Below are positions 52,914-62,073 of a stretch of DNA of 64,000 nucleotides, one piece after another. Source of the stretch: Symbiodinium natans (taxonomy: Eukaryota; Sar; Dinophyceae; Suessiales; Symbiodiniaceae); the NCBI GenBank assembly GCA_905221605.1, contig CAJNDS010002228.1, positions 374,001 through 438,000 of the forward strand, given 5' to 3'. The notes below the pieces were generated by a model, which was given only the letters and a program-made list of their open reading frames with translations, did no database searches and was not told the DNA's origin. How positions within the stretch are numbered: position 1 is the stretch's first letter; each line of letters begins with the position of its first letter. A program made the position numbers and the translations under genes.

Positions 52914-55292
52914 GACATCAAGCTCCACAACGGCAACCTCCTCGTCGTCATCCTCATCAACATCGTCTAGTTCGACTTCGACCAGTTCCAGCACAACAAG
53001 CACCATAACCATCACCACCACAAGCGTCAGCACCACAACTTCCACAAGAACCACTTCAACAAGGACAACAGCCACTTGGACCAGCAGCACAGACACAACA
53101 TATACCACAATTACTTGGACTACTTACACCTGGACTACCAGCACATTTACAACAAGCACCAGAACGACCGTCACAACATCAAGCAGCACGACTACGTCAA
53201 GCACTACAAGCACGACAACGACAAGCACAAGTGCGACGAGCACTAGTACAAGTAGCAGCAGCACAAGTGCCACCAGCACGACTACTTCTTCAACAAGCAC
53301 GACGACAACATCCACAACCACGAGCTCAAGCAGCACGACATCCAGCACAAGCACAAGCCGCACCACCAGCAGTACCACTCAAACTTCAACCAGCCAAACA
53401 AGCAGCAGCAGCACATCCACTACGTCAACAAGCACTTCGAGGACAACAAGCTCCAGCACAACTACTTTGAGCACCACCACCTCAAGCACAAGCAGCTCGA
53501 GCACCACCAGCTCGAGCACAAGCAGCACAAGTGCAACCAGCTCCACCACCAGCACCACGAGCACGACAAGCACCAGCATCACGAGCTCGAGCACAATTAG
53601 CTCCAGCACAACACACACGAGTTCAACCAGCTCGAGCACAACAAGCTCGAGCGCGAGCAGTACGAGCACAGCCAGCTCCAGCGCAACCAGCTCGAGCACG
53701 CGCAGCACGAGCACGACCGAATCCAGCACGACCAGTTTCAGCAGAAGCAGCACGAGCACAACCAGCAATAGCGCGACATCTTCGAGCACGATCACCTCAA
53801 GCACAAGCAGCTTGAGCACGACAAGCACACGAACAAGCACCACGAGCCTCACCAGCACGATCACAAGTAGCACAAGCAGGTCGACCTCAACAAGCTCCAG
53901 CACAGTGAGCTCTAGCACAACAAGGTCTAGCACAAGCAGCTCGATAACATCTAGCTCCAGCATAAGCAGCTCGACCACCAGCAGTACCAGCACAAGAAGC
54001 TCGAGCACAAGCATCACCAGCACGACCAGCTCCAGCACAACCGACTCCAGCACAACCATCTCGAGCACAACCGGTACAAGTACAGTCACTATAACCACAA
54101 CAAGCAGCACTGATTTCACGACGACGACGATTACAAGCACACGCAGCTCGACCAGCTCGAGCGCGAGCAGTACGAGCACAGCCAGCTCCAGCGCAACCAG
54201 CTCGAGCACGCGCAGCACGAGCACGACCGAATCCAGCACGACCAGTTTCAGCAGAAGCAGCACGAGCACAACCAGCAATAGCGCGACATCTTCGAGCACG
54301 ATCACCTCAAGCACAAGCAGCTTGAGCACGACAAGCACACGAACAAGCACCACGAGCCCAACCAGTACAACCACAACAAGTTCTAGCAGCAAAAGCGCAA
54401 CGACCAGCACCTCGAGCACAAGCAGCACGAGCACCAACACCGCGAGCACGACCGTCTCGAGCAGCACCAGTTCGAGCACAACTAGCGGGAGCACAACGAG
54501 CTCCAGCACAACCAGTACGAGCACAGGCAGCTCCAGTTCGATCAGCTCCAGCACAACGATCTCGAGCACAGGCAGCACGAGCTCGACAAGCTCTAGCACT
54601 ACCAGCACGAGCCCGACCAGCACCAGCACAAGCTTCTCGAGCACAAGCAGCACTGGCACAAGCAGCTCGAGCACAAGCAGCACGAGCAAAACCAGCTCCA
54701 GCACAACCGGCACGAGCACAAGTAGCACGAGCACGACGAGCTCTAGGACTACCAGCACAAGCGCAAGCAGCTCGAGCACGACCAGCTCCAGCACAACAAG
54801 CTCGAGCACAAGCAGCTCGTACACAACAAGCACAAGCACAACAACAAGCAGCTCGACCACAAGCGGCTCGACCTCAACGATCTCCAGCACAACGACCTTT
54901 AGCACAACGAGCTCAAGCACCAGCAGCTCCAGCACGAGCAGCACCAACACAAGAAGCTCCAGCACAAGCAGCACCAGCACGACCAGCTCCAGCACAACCG
55001 ACTCCAGCACAACCATCTCGAGCACAAGCAGTTTAACGACGAGCTCCACGAGCACGAGCAGCACCAGCAGGACGACGACCAGCAGCTCGAGCGCAAGCAG
55101 CTCGAGCACCAGCACATCTTCGTCCACAAGCACGGCTTCGAGTTCCTCCGGCACTACATCCAGCACGACAAGCACAACCAGTGCATCGACCACAAGTACA
55201 ACGATGTCGACGAGCTCCTCAACATCTACATCTACCCGAAGTTCAACCACGTCGACATCAACAAGCACGACAACAAGCAGGAGCATCGTCAG
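52914..55292 (+). CDS. Ser/Thr-rich mucin-like protein, main exon
   Basis: About 793 codons, over 85% Ser/Thr. The first part has a few aromatic residues (TWTSSTDTTYTTITWTTYTW); the rest is STSS/TTSS repeat. A 205-bp block (53644-53848) recurs without change at 54154-54358, showing recent internal duplication. It ends in phase 2 at TCAG|GT (55293). All exons from 49709 to 55731 add up to at least 1,500 residues, with no membrane anchor or catalytic domain seen. Likely an extracellular or cell-surface protein. The open frame begins 104 bp earlier (52810) only because the intron happens to lack stops. Confidence 0.7.
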
Positions 55293-55450
55293 GTTCAGCG
55301 GTGAGCGCCACTTTCAGCTTCCCGCATGTTTCGCCTAGCATGCTGTAGCCGTCGCCTTGCACGAGACCCTAGATGGAGCAGGTGCAAATCTTCGGAACAC
55401 GCGAGAACCCTGCAAGGCTCCACTGCACGCATGGCACACCCTGCTGTCAG

Positions 55451-55495
55451 GACTTCAACGACGAGCAGGACCTCCACAACGACGACCAAGACCAG
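55451..55495 (+). CDS. Ser/Thr-rich gene, short exon
   Basis: TCAG|G acceptor; TSTTSRTSTTTTKT plus two bases, ending ACCAG|GA, a GA donor at 55496-55497. If that donor is not used the frame would continue into normal-composition sequence. Confidence 0.5.
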
Positions 55496-55610
55496 GAGCT
55501 TGGACTCAGAGCGAGGGCAGATGCAAGCAGTGTGGCATGGATTGGGGGAGCTGTGGGCTTTCGGATGCTTTCTGGCATGTGACCGTCTGCAGGTTGTTTC
55601 TTTTCTTCAG

Positions 55611-55731
55611 GACCAGCACCTCCGTGACCCGGAGCGAAACCTCCACCACCAGCACAACGACGCCTTCAATACAATGCCGAAGCCTCGGACCCGTCGACCG
55701 AATGAAGGAGAGTGTGTATGATCTTAAGTGA
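55611..55731 (+). CDS. Ser/Thr-rich gene, last exon
   Basis: TTCAG|G acceptor, phase 2; TSTSVTRSETSTTSTTTP then SIQCRSLGPVDRMKESVYDLK (given in two parts) and TGA at 55729-55731. The C-terminus leaves the Ser/Thr style, as expected for a true end. Confidence 0.55.
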
Positions 55732-55949
55732 TTTTTGTTGGGCCAGGTCGGCTCTTCTTCGGCGGTGTACCCGTGCGTGCTGCAGATGCAGCCTTCGCAC
55801 CCGCTGAGGCTGCAGCCCAAAACTCCCTTTCTGAGAGCATCATATATGATTCTGCCCAAATTATTGCGATGGAAACGATGGAAAAAATGAAATTAAGAAC
55901 ATTAGCGACGCAACGACGGAAAATGAATAGCAGGAAATAAGCCTGACAA

Positions 55950-56330
55950 GCACATACCCTGAACCCTAAACCTCGAAGCGTCCTTGAAGGGGGGTGTTGG
56001 AGGGGTGGGGGGGAACTAGCCGCAACTTGGAATTAGCAATTTTTGGGGTTTGGGGAGTGTGGGGGTAGGGGGGGAGGGTAGGGGGGGGGAGGGGGGAGGG
56101 TTGGGGGGGGGAGGGTTGGGGGGGGGGGGGTTGGGGGGGGGGGGGGGGGGGCAGGGGGGCGAAGGGGGGTTCAATTTTGGGTTTGGGGAGCGGGGAGCGA
56201 ATTGGTGAATTAGCGACAAATTCGCGAATTCCATTTGTAGGGGGTTCGGACGAATTAGCGGCTAATTCGTTTGTGGTTGTGTACAATTGTTTGGGTTGGG
56301 GCCATGTGATTCAAGGTCATTAGGCAGTGT
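55950..56330. repeat. Telomere scrap and G-rich low-complexity tract
   Basis: CCCTGAACCCTAAACC at 55957-55972, then a G-rich tract (56055-56160) of GGGGGGAGGGTTGGG type. On the minus strand it reads as a long Pro run, which is not a gene. Confidence 0.8.
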
Positions 56331-56354
56331 GCGTTAAATGTGCCACTTCCTCTG

Positions 56355-56408
56355 TAGCGACACGGGCAAGGCGTTGACTTCAGAATCGAAGGTTCGCGTT
56401 TCGAATCC
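56355..56408 (+). other. tRNA-like A-box/B-box segment (possible SINE head)
   Basis: TAGCGACACGGG (56355-56366) resembles the tRNA A-box and GTTTCGAATCC (56398-56408) the B-box (GGTTCGANTCC), 31 bp apart, with GTTGACTTCAGAATCGA between them as an anticodon-arm-like segment. A full cloverleaf cannot be drawn: the T-stem does not pair. Best described as a tRNA relic or the promoter part of a tRNA-derived SINE. Confidence 0.35.
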
Positions 56409-56539
56409 CCCTCCCAATCCCCTCCCAAAAACGCGAATTAGCTCGCTCGCGCATTAGCGGCTACTTAGCAAATTCCTGCGTGAACCCGCCTGTGTTCAGG
56501 GGTGTTGGAGCAAGCGGCGGTCCAAGTGGGGCGGGGGAG

Positions 56540-57090
56540 TGAACCGAACGAATTAGCAGCTAATTCGTTTGGTTTGAGTTTAGCTGGTGCTACGAGGCTA
56601 AACTGTAACCGAACGAATTAGCAACTATTTCGCTTGGTTTTGTTTTCTGCTGGTTTGGCACTACAATGAACCCAAGCTTGCCCAGCAAGCGGCGGTCGGT
56701 GGAGGCGGGGGGGGGGGGGGGGTGGGGGTGAACCGAACGAAATAGCAGCTAATTCGCTTGGTTTGATTTTGCTGGTGCTAGGAGGCTAAACTGCGAACCG
56801 AACGAACTAGCAGCTAATTCGTTTAGAATGAATCGGCAGCTAATTCGCTTGGGTGGCTCATTCGCTTGGGGGTTGAGTTTGCCGGGGGGGGGGGGGGGGG
56901 GGGTGGTGGGGTGAACCGAATGAAATAGCAGCTAATTCGCTTGGTTTGATTTTGCTGGTGCTAGGAGGCTAAACTGCGAACCGAACGAAGTAGCAGCTAC
57001 TTCGTTTAGAATGAATCGGCAGCTAATTCGCTTGGGTGGCTCATTCGCTTGGGGGTTGAGTTTCCTGCCTGTTGTTCTTTTGGTGTGCGA
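56540..57090. repeat. 183-bp tandem repeats with GAATTAGCAGCTAATTC palindromes
   Basis: Two units 183 bp apart (palindromes at 56739/56922 and 56804/56987), with more diverged relatives at 56550 and 56615. Each unit has a poly-G run, GAACCGAACGAA, a 17-bp palindrome with a one-base centre, TTCG(C/T)TTGG, and CTGGTGCTAGGAGGCTAAACTG. The palindrome would form a hairpin in DNA or RNA. Confidence 0.8.
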
Positions 57091-57230
57091 CGGAACCAAA
57101 TTAGCGAGATTTAGCTGCGACGCAAAAGCAGAATAAAGGTATCGGGCTTAGATTTAGCGACGACGGAAAATCCAAAACAATTAGTGTGAATTATTATAAA
57201 TTGTGCAGATGATTGAGATGCTGTCAAGAG

Positions 57231-57427
57231 CCCTAAACCCTAGACCCTAAACCCTAAACCCTAAACCCTAAACCCTGTTGGATGTCGATACTGTGACATC
57301 AACATCAAGACTAGACCCACGACAGCTGTCACTCTCCAGGAGCCGAGGCATCCCCCAAGACTGGCCCTGGTTTTCTGGTGAGGTTTTATCAGTTCTTCAC
57401 AGTTCCCTAAACCCTAAACCCTAAACC
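57231..57427 (-). repeat. Telomere-like repeats at the left edge of the viral element
   Basis: CCCTAAA units at 57231-57277 and again at 57404-57427, the second block running directly into the spliced-leader sequence with no base between. 57278-57403 is unremarkable single-copy sequence. Confidence 0.85.
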
Positions 57428-57448
57428 CCGTAGCCATTTTGGCTCAAG
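57428..57448 (+). other. Dinoflagellate spliced leader (DinoSL), 21-nt match
   Basis: CCGTAGCC...TTTTGGCTCAAG matches the 22-nt conserved DinoSL at positions 2-22 without mismatch; the variable first base is replaced by the C of the adjoining telomere repeat. DinoSL is added by trans-splicing to the 5' end of nuclear mRNAs, so a genomic copy directly before an ORF marks a reverse-transcribed RNA. The next bases are GTACTCC; since the SL RNA gene itself has GT after the leader, an SL-RNA gene or unspliced SL cannot be fully excluded. No other copy was seen in the window. Confidence 0.9.
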
Positions 57449-57540
57449 GTACTCCAATCAGCAATAGCGCACGACATTTGTGGTAGAACAATCACTGCGG
57501 TCCACGCAATCAAGTTCCACCACGGAGACTCTGAGCCAAG

Positions 57541-58326
57541 ATGGACACGGCACAGACGATCCACGATACCATGAAAGCAGCATGCGAACCCGCGCTCATA
57601 GCGTCCCGACTCGGATGCATCATGAGCGATCTCAAAACTCATCGCCGCGTGCAGCGAGCGTTCCCCGACGACAGGGAGCTCGAGACGGTGCTCTTGGAGC
57701 TGAATATGCCCCTCATTTACTACATGGCAGAGGAGGTGGTGGACGAGGACCGCCTCTTCCAGATTGCCGGAGAGTATGGGGACAAGGAAGCTTTCGGAGA
57801 GTTGACGTTGGAAGCACTGCGGATGGGCCAGTTCAGCCCAGAATGCACATCACCATACTGGAGGGGAGCAGCGGTTCTCCTTCATGGTTGCAACTCTTGG
57901 TCGACTTTGTTCGGTGGAGCCAAAGTGGAGCACTACCGCAGGTTGACTTCAACGGCGGGTTGGAAGGAGCTGGGTGGGCTTCTTTCAGACACGTGGCCGA
58001 CGGTACTGGCTCTTTTGCCTACGGTGCCGACCACGAAGAACCCCACGGGGAAACGGAAACTGTACGGGCTTACGACCAGGGCATGGATGACCTTGAGGAA
58101 TATGGCAGCACGTGCCGAAACCTTATCGGAAGCGCCATCCGCGGACTTGGAGAACTCACCGTCTGTTCTCAATGCTTTCGGCACAGTCTGCATGCCTGCA
58201 CATCCCTTTTATGGGATCCGGTCAGACGAAGATGTGAGGAGGCAGCTGGTGCTCTGGAAGCACGAGCCAGCCAAGGTGATGATGCACGCGCACATCGAAC
58301 TCATGCCTTCGGACCTGTTGAAGTGA
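57541..58326 (+). CDS. Viral ORF1 protein, function unknown
   Basis: 261 aa from the first ATG after the spliced leader, in good context (AAGATGG), to TGA at 58324-58326. Mostly helical (MDTAQTIHDTMKAACEPALI, then FPDDRELETVLLELNMPLIY); no signal peptide, protease triad or capsid-like pattern is recognised. It may be a replication-associated protein, because it directly precedes the polymerase region. The other frame open over the same DNA (57480-58550) begins at a GTG and has poor composition before 58320, so it is a shadow up to that point. Confidence 0.65.
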   Translation: MDTAQTIHDTMKAACEPALIASRLGCIMSDLKTHRRVQRAFPDDRELETVLLELNMPLIYYMAEEVVDEDRLFQIAGEYGDKEAFGELTLEALRMGQFSPECTSPYWRGAAVLLHGCNSWSTLFGGAKVEHYRRLTSTAGWKELGGLLSDTWPTVLALLPTVPTTKNPTGKRKLYGLTTRAWMTLRNMAARAETLSEAPSADLENSPSVLNAFGTVCMPAHPFYGIRSDEDVRRQLVLWKHEPAKVMMHAHIELMPSDLLK

Positions 58327-58550
58327 GTACCCCGTCCCTTGTCGAGGCAATGCACTCCTTCCTTGACTGGGTTGAAACCGTTGGAGTGGCCGTAGTTGAC
58401 ACTACTTTCATAGTAGCCGACCTAGTCGCCATGCACGCAACAGGTGTAATTCATGTAGTTTATTTGAGTGCCGCCTGGTGTACTATTTTATCTTATTTAG
58501 GCACAGGAATTCCCCAACCGGGGATGCTTCTTTCGGTATCCGACGTCTGA
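58321..58550 (+). pseudogene. Viral hydrophobic segment in a shifted frame
   Basis: Downstream of ORF1 the best protein-like sequence is in a different frame: STPSLVEAMHSFLDWVETVG, then VAVVDTTFIVADLVAMHATG and a hydrophobic run to about 58520. Two membrane-spanning helices are likely, as expected for the part that anchors a positive-strand virus replicase to membranes. Whether it is joined to ORF1 by a recoding event or by a mutation is not known. Confidence 0.45.
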
Positions 58551-60232
58551 TTTGGGATGCCGGGTGCTTTACATTTCATGTGCTTTCCCAATGGGAAATT
58601 GCAGCCAGACTGTCGAGTCGCTCTCAGATAGGTGAACTGATGGCAGCCCGTCAAGGCGGGATCTGTCATTACTGTCTCCCGACGGGGTTCACCTACGTTC
58701 CGTATGAGAACGAAGAGCGATTTGTGCAGGCACATGCATTTGCTCATAGATGCACGAGATGCACCATCCGCCATTTTGTTGTCGGAGACAGGCCCATCTA
58801 CAAAGAGGAAAAGTATCACCACAAACTCTTGCATAGGGCACAACATGTTGTGTGCTCTGATCGCGAGAAGGCACGTCGGATGCTAGCGAACATCAATCTT
58901 ACGCATTCCTCTCTGGTGGACGACCCTGAGCTCGACAAGCAATACAGCTATCAGGCTTACTTAGCCCATGCTGTACGAGCGGAGTTAATGACACTCGGGG
59001 GTGACGTTCGTTTTGTCACCTACACCCCAACCGGTCTTAGTGTGACCGGGCCGCCAGCGGCGCCTCAGGCCGGTGCGCCGGCCTCCTCCACGACTGCGGA
59101 CGCGGTGGAGTTGTCAAAACCATCGGGAAGCTCCGATCCCGGTGAGGCATCAAGGTTCATAGAACCAGGGGCGCCGCTAGTCCCACACACTACAGCTGAC
59201 CCCGGGAAACCCATGCAGGGTGTCCGGGTAATAGTTGACTGGGACAAAGTTGACCTGCGAAAGGATATGGGTCGCAAAACAGAAGCCTTGGCTGCTTTAG
59301 AGAGCGAGGCGAAGTTGTGCATCATTGACGATGCCCTCTTAGAACAACACGGCGTTACAGCCAAGGCAAGGGTGTCCATGCCTGGGGTGACTGAAGTGGA
59401 CATGCGGTCCATCTTCGTAGCCACCAACACCCACGACAATGTCTTGGCAGGCATAGGTAACCGACACTATGCCGAAAAGTATGCCGAGGTAGAGTATGGC
59501 AAAGTTCACATTAAGAACCAAATTGGGAATCCATGGGAGATCATCAGGAGATGCTTATACGCTGTTGTCGAAGAAGTAGTGCCGACGATCATGAACATAA
59601 TTGAGTCAGAAATACGGCGTATCGATGCATCCTGTATGGAGATCCCTCCCAGCGAAATCGTGTCGGAGCTCCATGGCAAAACATTGTTCCCGCTACACAA
59701 AAGCATTGCGGACATAGCGCCTAGTAGTTTCACAGAACAGATGGTTCGAGACAATTTCGAAGCCACGTCAGGGTGCGAGATGCCGAAAGCACCAGTGGTT
59801 AAGGGATTCGTCAAGCCCAACGAGACGTTGGGCAAAGTGAAGCCAAGACTCATCCAACATGCAGGGCCTAAGGGCTCTGCAATGACCGCACTCATGAACA
59901 AAACTATTGAGGAGTGCTTTTTCCGACTGCCTTATTTTGTTCTGAGGAGCATAAAAGGCACAGACAACACAGGCGTATGCGAAAGGATCAGGGCATTTCA
60001 TGCTGAGTATTCATCCGGAGGATTCGCTTCCACAGATTTTGGAAGTTTTGACTCCTCAGTGACGGATAAATGCACAGCAGACCCCAAGAAACCGGGCATA
60101 CGCAGGATAGTCGAAGAAGCGCTCATGAACTCAGTAGCTCAAAAGTTTCCAGACTCTGCCGACTACAAAAACTCGGCAAAAACAAGGTGGAAAAGAAAGA
60201 CGTTGTGCTCTTCGACACAATCACCTTGTTGA
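58478..60232 (+). pseudogene. Viral replicase: zinc cluster and N-terminal part of RNA-dependent RNA polymerase
   Basis: 584-codon frame opened by GTG; the first ATG is 58640. Residues ~62-100 hold a Cys/His cluster (ICHYC, then AFAHRCTRC), a probable zinc-binding module. A Pro/Ala/Ser-rich linker follows (about residues 190-245). Polymerase features start near 59500: motif F (KPNETLGKVKPRLIQ, 59812-59856) and motif A (STDFGSFDSSV, 60029-60061; Asp codons at 60035 and 60050). After about 60180 the frame leaves the protein and ends at 60230. Motif style recalls tombus-/noda-like polymerases more than the sobemo-like ones of known dinoflagellate-infecting dinornaviruses; that placement is tentative. 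Confidence 0.75.
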
Positions 60233-60825
60233 CGGAAATCATGATTCGCTACTCAGGCGACAGTCTGACGTCCGTGGGCAATTATGTGATCAGTTGGTTC
60301 ATGGACCGGACCATCGATTACATTGCTGAGGCGATTTTCATGATCTGGGATTGGCGGGGGGAAACGCTTGAGGAGGTCGCGGAGAGCCTACCCACTATGC
60401 TTGAGGATCAAACATACATTAAGCAGATCATCGAGTATGTGACGTGGAAGGCACAGTACGCAGCCAAAACCATAGTGCGTGTCTCTAAGGGGCAATCAGT
60501 CTCCAAGCCAGAGTCGGAATTTATCAATGGCGAGGGAGACGACCGGCTCAAGGGGTATAAATGGTCTTTTATTCAGAAGTTCCAAACTCGTGATATGAAC
60601 GGCAAGTCTTGCCGTAAAGTCTTGGGTGTGGTGACAGCCATCCTATACACCATCAGTGGGATGAGTTTGGAACCCCAAGACAGAACTGGCCGGGTCAGTG
60701 CGGAAAAATTGATTGACCCGACAGCCAGAATGGAGTTCACGAGTAGAATTTTCGTACCCCTTGATGACGGAAAAGTGATGCGCAGCTTTCCAAGCTCCGC
60801 AAGACATTCTCGGCAGCGACAGTGA
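60180..60825 (+). pseudogene. Viral RNA-dependent RNA polymerase, C-terminal part (motifs B, C, E)
   Basis: Continues the polymerase in the next frame from about KKDVVLFDTITLL. Motif B SGDSLTSVGN (60253-60282), motif C GEGDD (60529-60543, GDD intact), motif E-like EFTSRIFVP (about 60733-60759). All residues needed for catalysis are present, but motif A is in the other frame. The frame is lost again near 60775 (GGAAAAGTG) and ends at 60823-60825; in another frame protein-like sequence goes on to a TGA at 60896. The open frame formally starts at 60070, but the first 35 codons are a shadow. Confidence 0.75.
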
Positions 60826-60930
60826 CGTTCAACGTCACAGACCCATTCGATCTTCAAAGCTGCCGCAACAAAAATGCTCTCGATTATGGCTATATGTGAG
60901 CAGTGCCCATGACAGTTCGCTTTCTATTCA

Positions 60931-61269
60931 ATGATCTATCGCTACTACCAGAAGAGGATCGAAGATGATAGATTGATCACAGTGAAGAGGAAGTACGAGT
61001 GGTGGGAGCTGAAACTTATACATATGGTAGCGGACAACAACCTCGAGAGCACATTGAGTGCAGTGCATGCCCATCTCACGAACAGGGCCCAAGGGTACAC
61101 CTCTCCTTCACTGCACCGCGGCATCTTAGATGCTTTAGCATCTGAAACGCGATTGGCCGCCAGCGAATTGGTCAACTTGATAGATGCCTTTGAAGGAGCA
61201 TCAGGAGACGACCTAGGATCTGTCCAAGATCTGGTGCAGAGATACGTGGCAATTTTGCCACCGGTCTGA
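60931..61269 (+). CDS. Viral small 3' ORF, function unknown
   Basis: 112 aa from ATG 60931 to TGA 61267-61269: MIYRYYQKRIEDDRLITVKR, then ...YEWWELKLIHMVADNN and a helical C-terminus (ASELVNLIDAFEGASG). Good composition and no break. It may be a separate protein or the detached end of the replicase. No capsid-like jelly roll is evident anywhere in the element. Confidence 0.5.
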   Translation: MIYRYYQKRIEDDRLITVKRKYEWWELKLIHMVADNNLESTLSAVHAHLTNRAQGYTSPSLHRGILDALASETRLAASELVNLIDAFEGASGDDLGSVQDLVQRYVAILPPV

Positions 61270-62073
61270 CTTTGTCAGACCGCACCACGATAGTAGGATA
61301 GTAAGGTTGATGACCGGGTGAAGCCAACACTCGGTTGGAGAGCCCAGGACGAGTCACCGAGCCGCTCGTCTTCCGCCTGTGGCTAACTAATGACATAGTA
61401 GCGCAACCAGCGTGCGTGAATTCCAGGACGCGCTATACTGGAGTCAGACCGGCCTTCTGATGAGCCGCGGTCTCGTTTGCCAGCGAATAGCGCGCGAAAG
61501 CCCCCTTGGTCGAAGAGGAGCGGACCTCGTAGTAGGATCAGACTGAGGGCGGAGGGTGGAGGAATGGTGGTACGCCCCTTGAGCAAGGGCTAATCCATCG
61601 GGCAGGTAAAGCCCACCTCCTTACGCTGAGACAGGCGAATTAACGCCCTGCGGCGGTTTGGCACCCGCTGTAGACCCTCCGGAAATGTGCTACGCCACTC
61701 CACTGTCCCACCCCTGTTTCGACAGGTATGCCGGCGTGGGCGGGGAGGTTTGACAAGCATCCTACCTTGTTAATGCAACTTGGTTTACACACCGTGGCTT
61801 TTCTCCGGCCAGACGCAGATCAAGTGTCGGGAGTTCCGGGGATGGCTGCTTCGGAGTAAGTTCCTTGTGGTCTTGGGGGTTGTCTGGGTTTGGGGTTTAG
61901 CATGAGGAATGTATGCCATTGTTGATGCTGTTGTTGTTGGGGAGAGTGAACTCCGAAGGCTGTCTGCAGATGCTCCCGACACAGACTAGAAGCTTACTTT
62001 AACCCGAACTTAGGCGTTTGCTATGCCCGACCTCTTCCCCGTATACGCTTGCGAAACGGGTGGGAAAAAAAAA
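61270..62073 (+). other. Probable viral 3' non-coding region
   Basis: About 800 bp without convincing ORF and without telomere repeats until its end. Several stem-like pairs are visible (for example GTCAGACC near 61264 with an inverted partner GGTCTGAC at 61262-61269 and 61443-61452 in the region). It ends TACGCTTGCGAAACGGGTGGG followed by nine A at 62065-62073 and then CCCAAACCCTAAACCC. The A-run may be a short tail. Frames of about 65 codons on the minus strand are not supported. Confidence 0.45.

Larger units (their letters stand above)
57428..62073 (+). mobile_element. Endogenised positive-strand RNA virus genome with spliced leader
   Basis: A 4.6-kb block that reads as an RNA virus: leader, 5' UTR of 92 nt, ORF1, a zinc-cluster/polymerase region, a small ORF and about 800 nt of non-coding 3' sequence ending ACGGGTGGG + nine A. 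Its 5' end is the DinoSL, both sides are CCCTAAA repeats, and no reverse transcriptase or terminal repeats are present, so it is a non-retroviral integration. Frames change near 58325, 58480-58550, 60180, 60775 and 60900, so this copy is not expected to be active, though some breaks lie in A-runs where assembly errors are common. Infectious relatives presumably infect the alga. Confidence 0.75.

Noticed and set aside
55966-56286. Pro-rich minus-strand frames
   Set aside because: Product of the poly-G tract.
56341-56412. A functional tRNA gene
   Set aside because: T-stem does not pair and no acceptor stem is found; kept only as a tRNA-like segment.
57480-58550. 356-aa plus frame overlapping viral ORF1
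   Set aside because: Starts at GTG and has poor composition until about 58320. Only its last ~75 codons are protein-like and are reported separately.
60170-60200. Programmed -1 frameshift in the viral polymerase
   Set aside because: It would fall between motifs A and B, inside the catalytic palm; programmed shifts in known viruses are upstream of the polymerase. Indel or assembly error is more likely.
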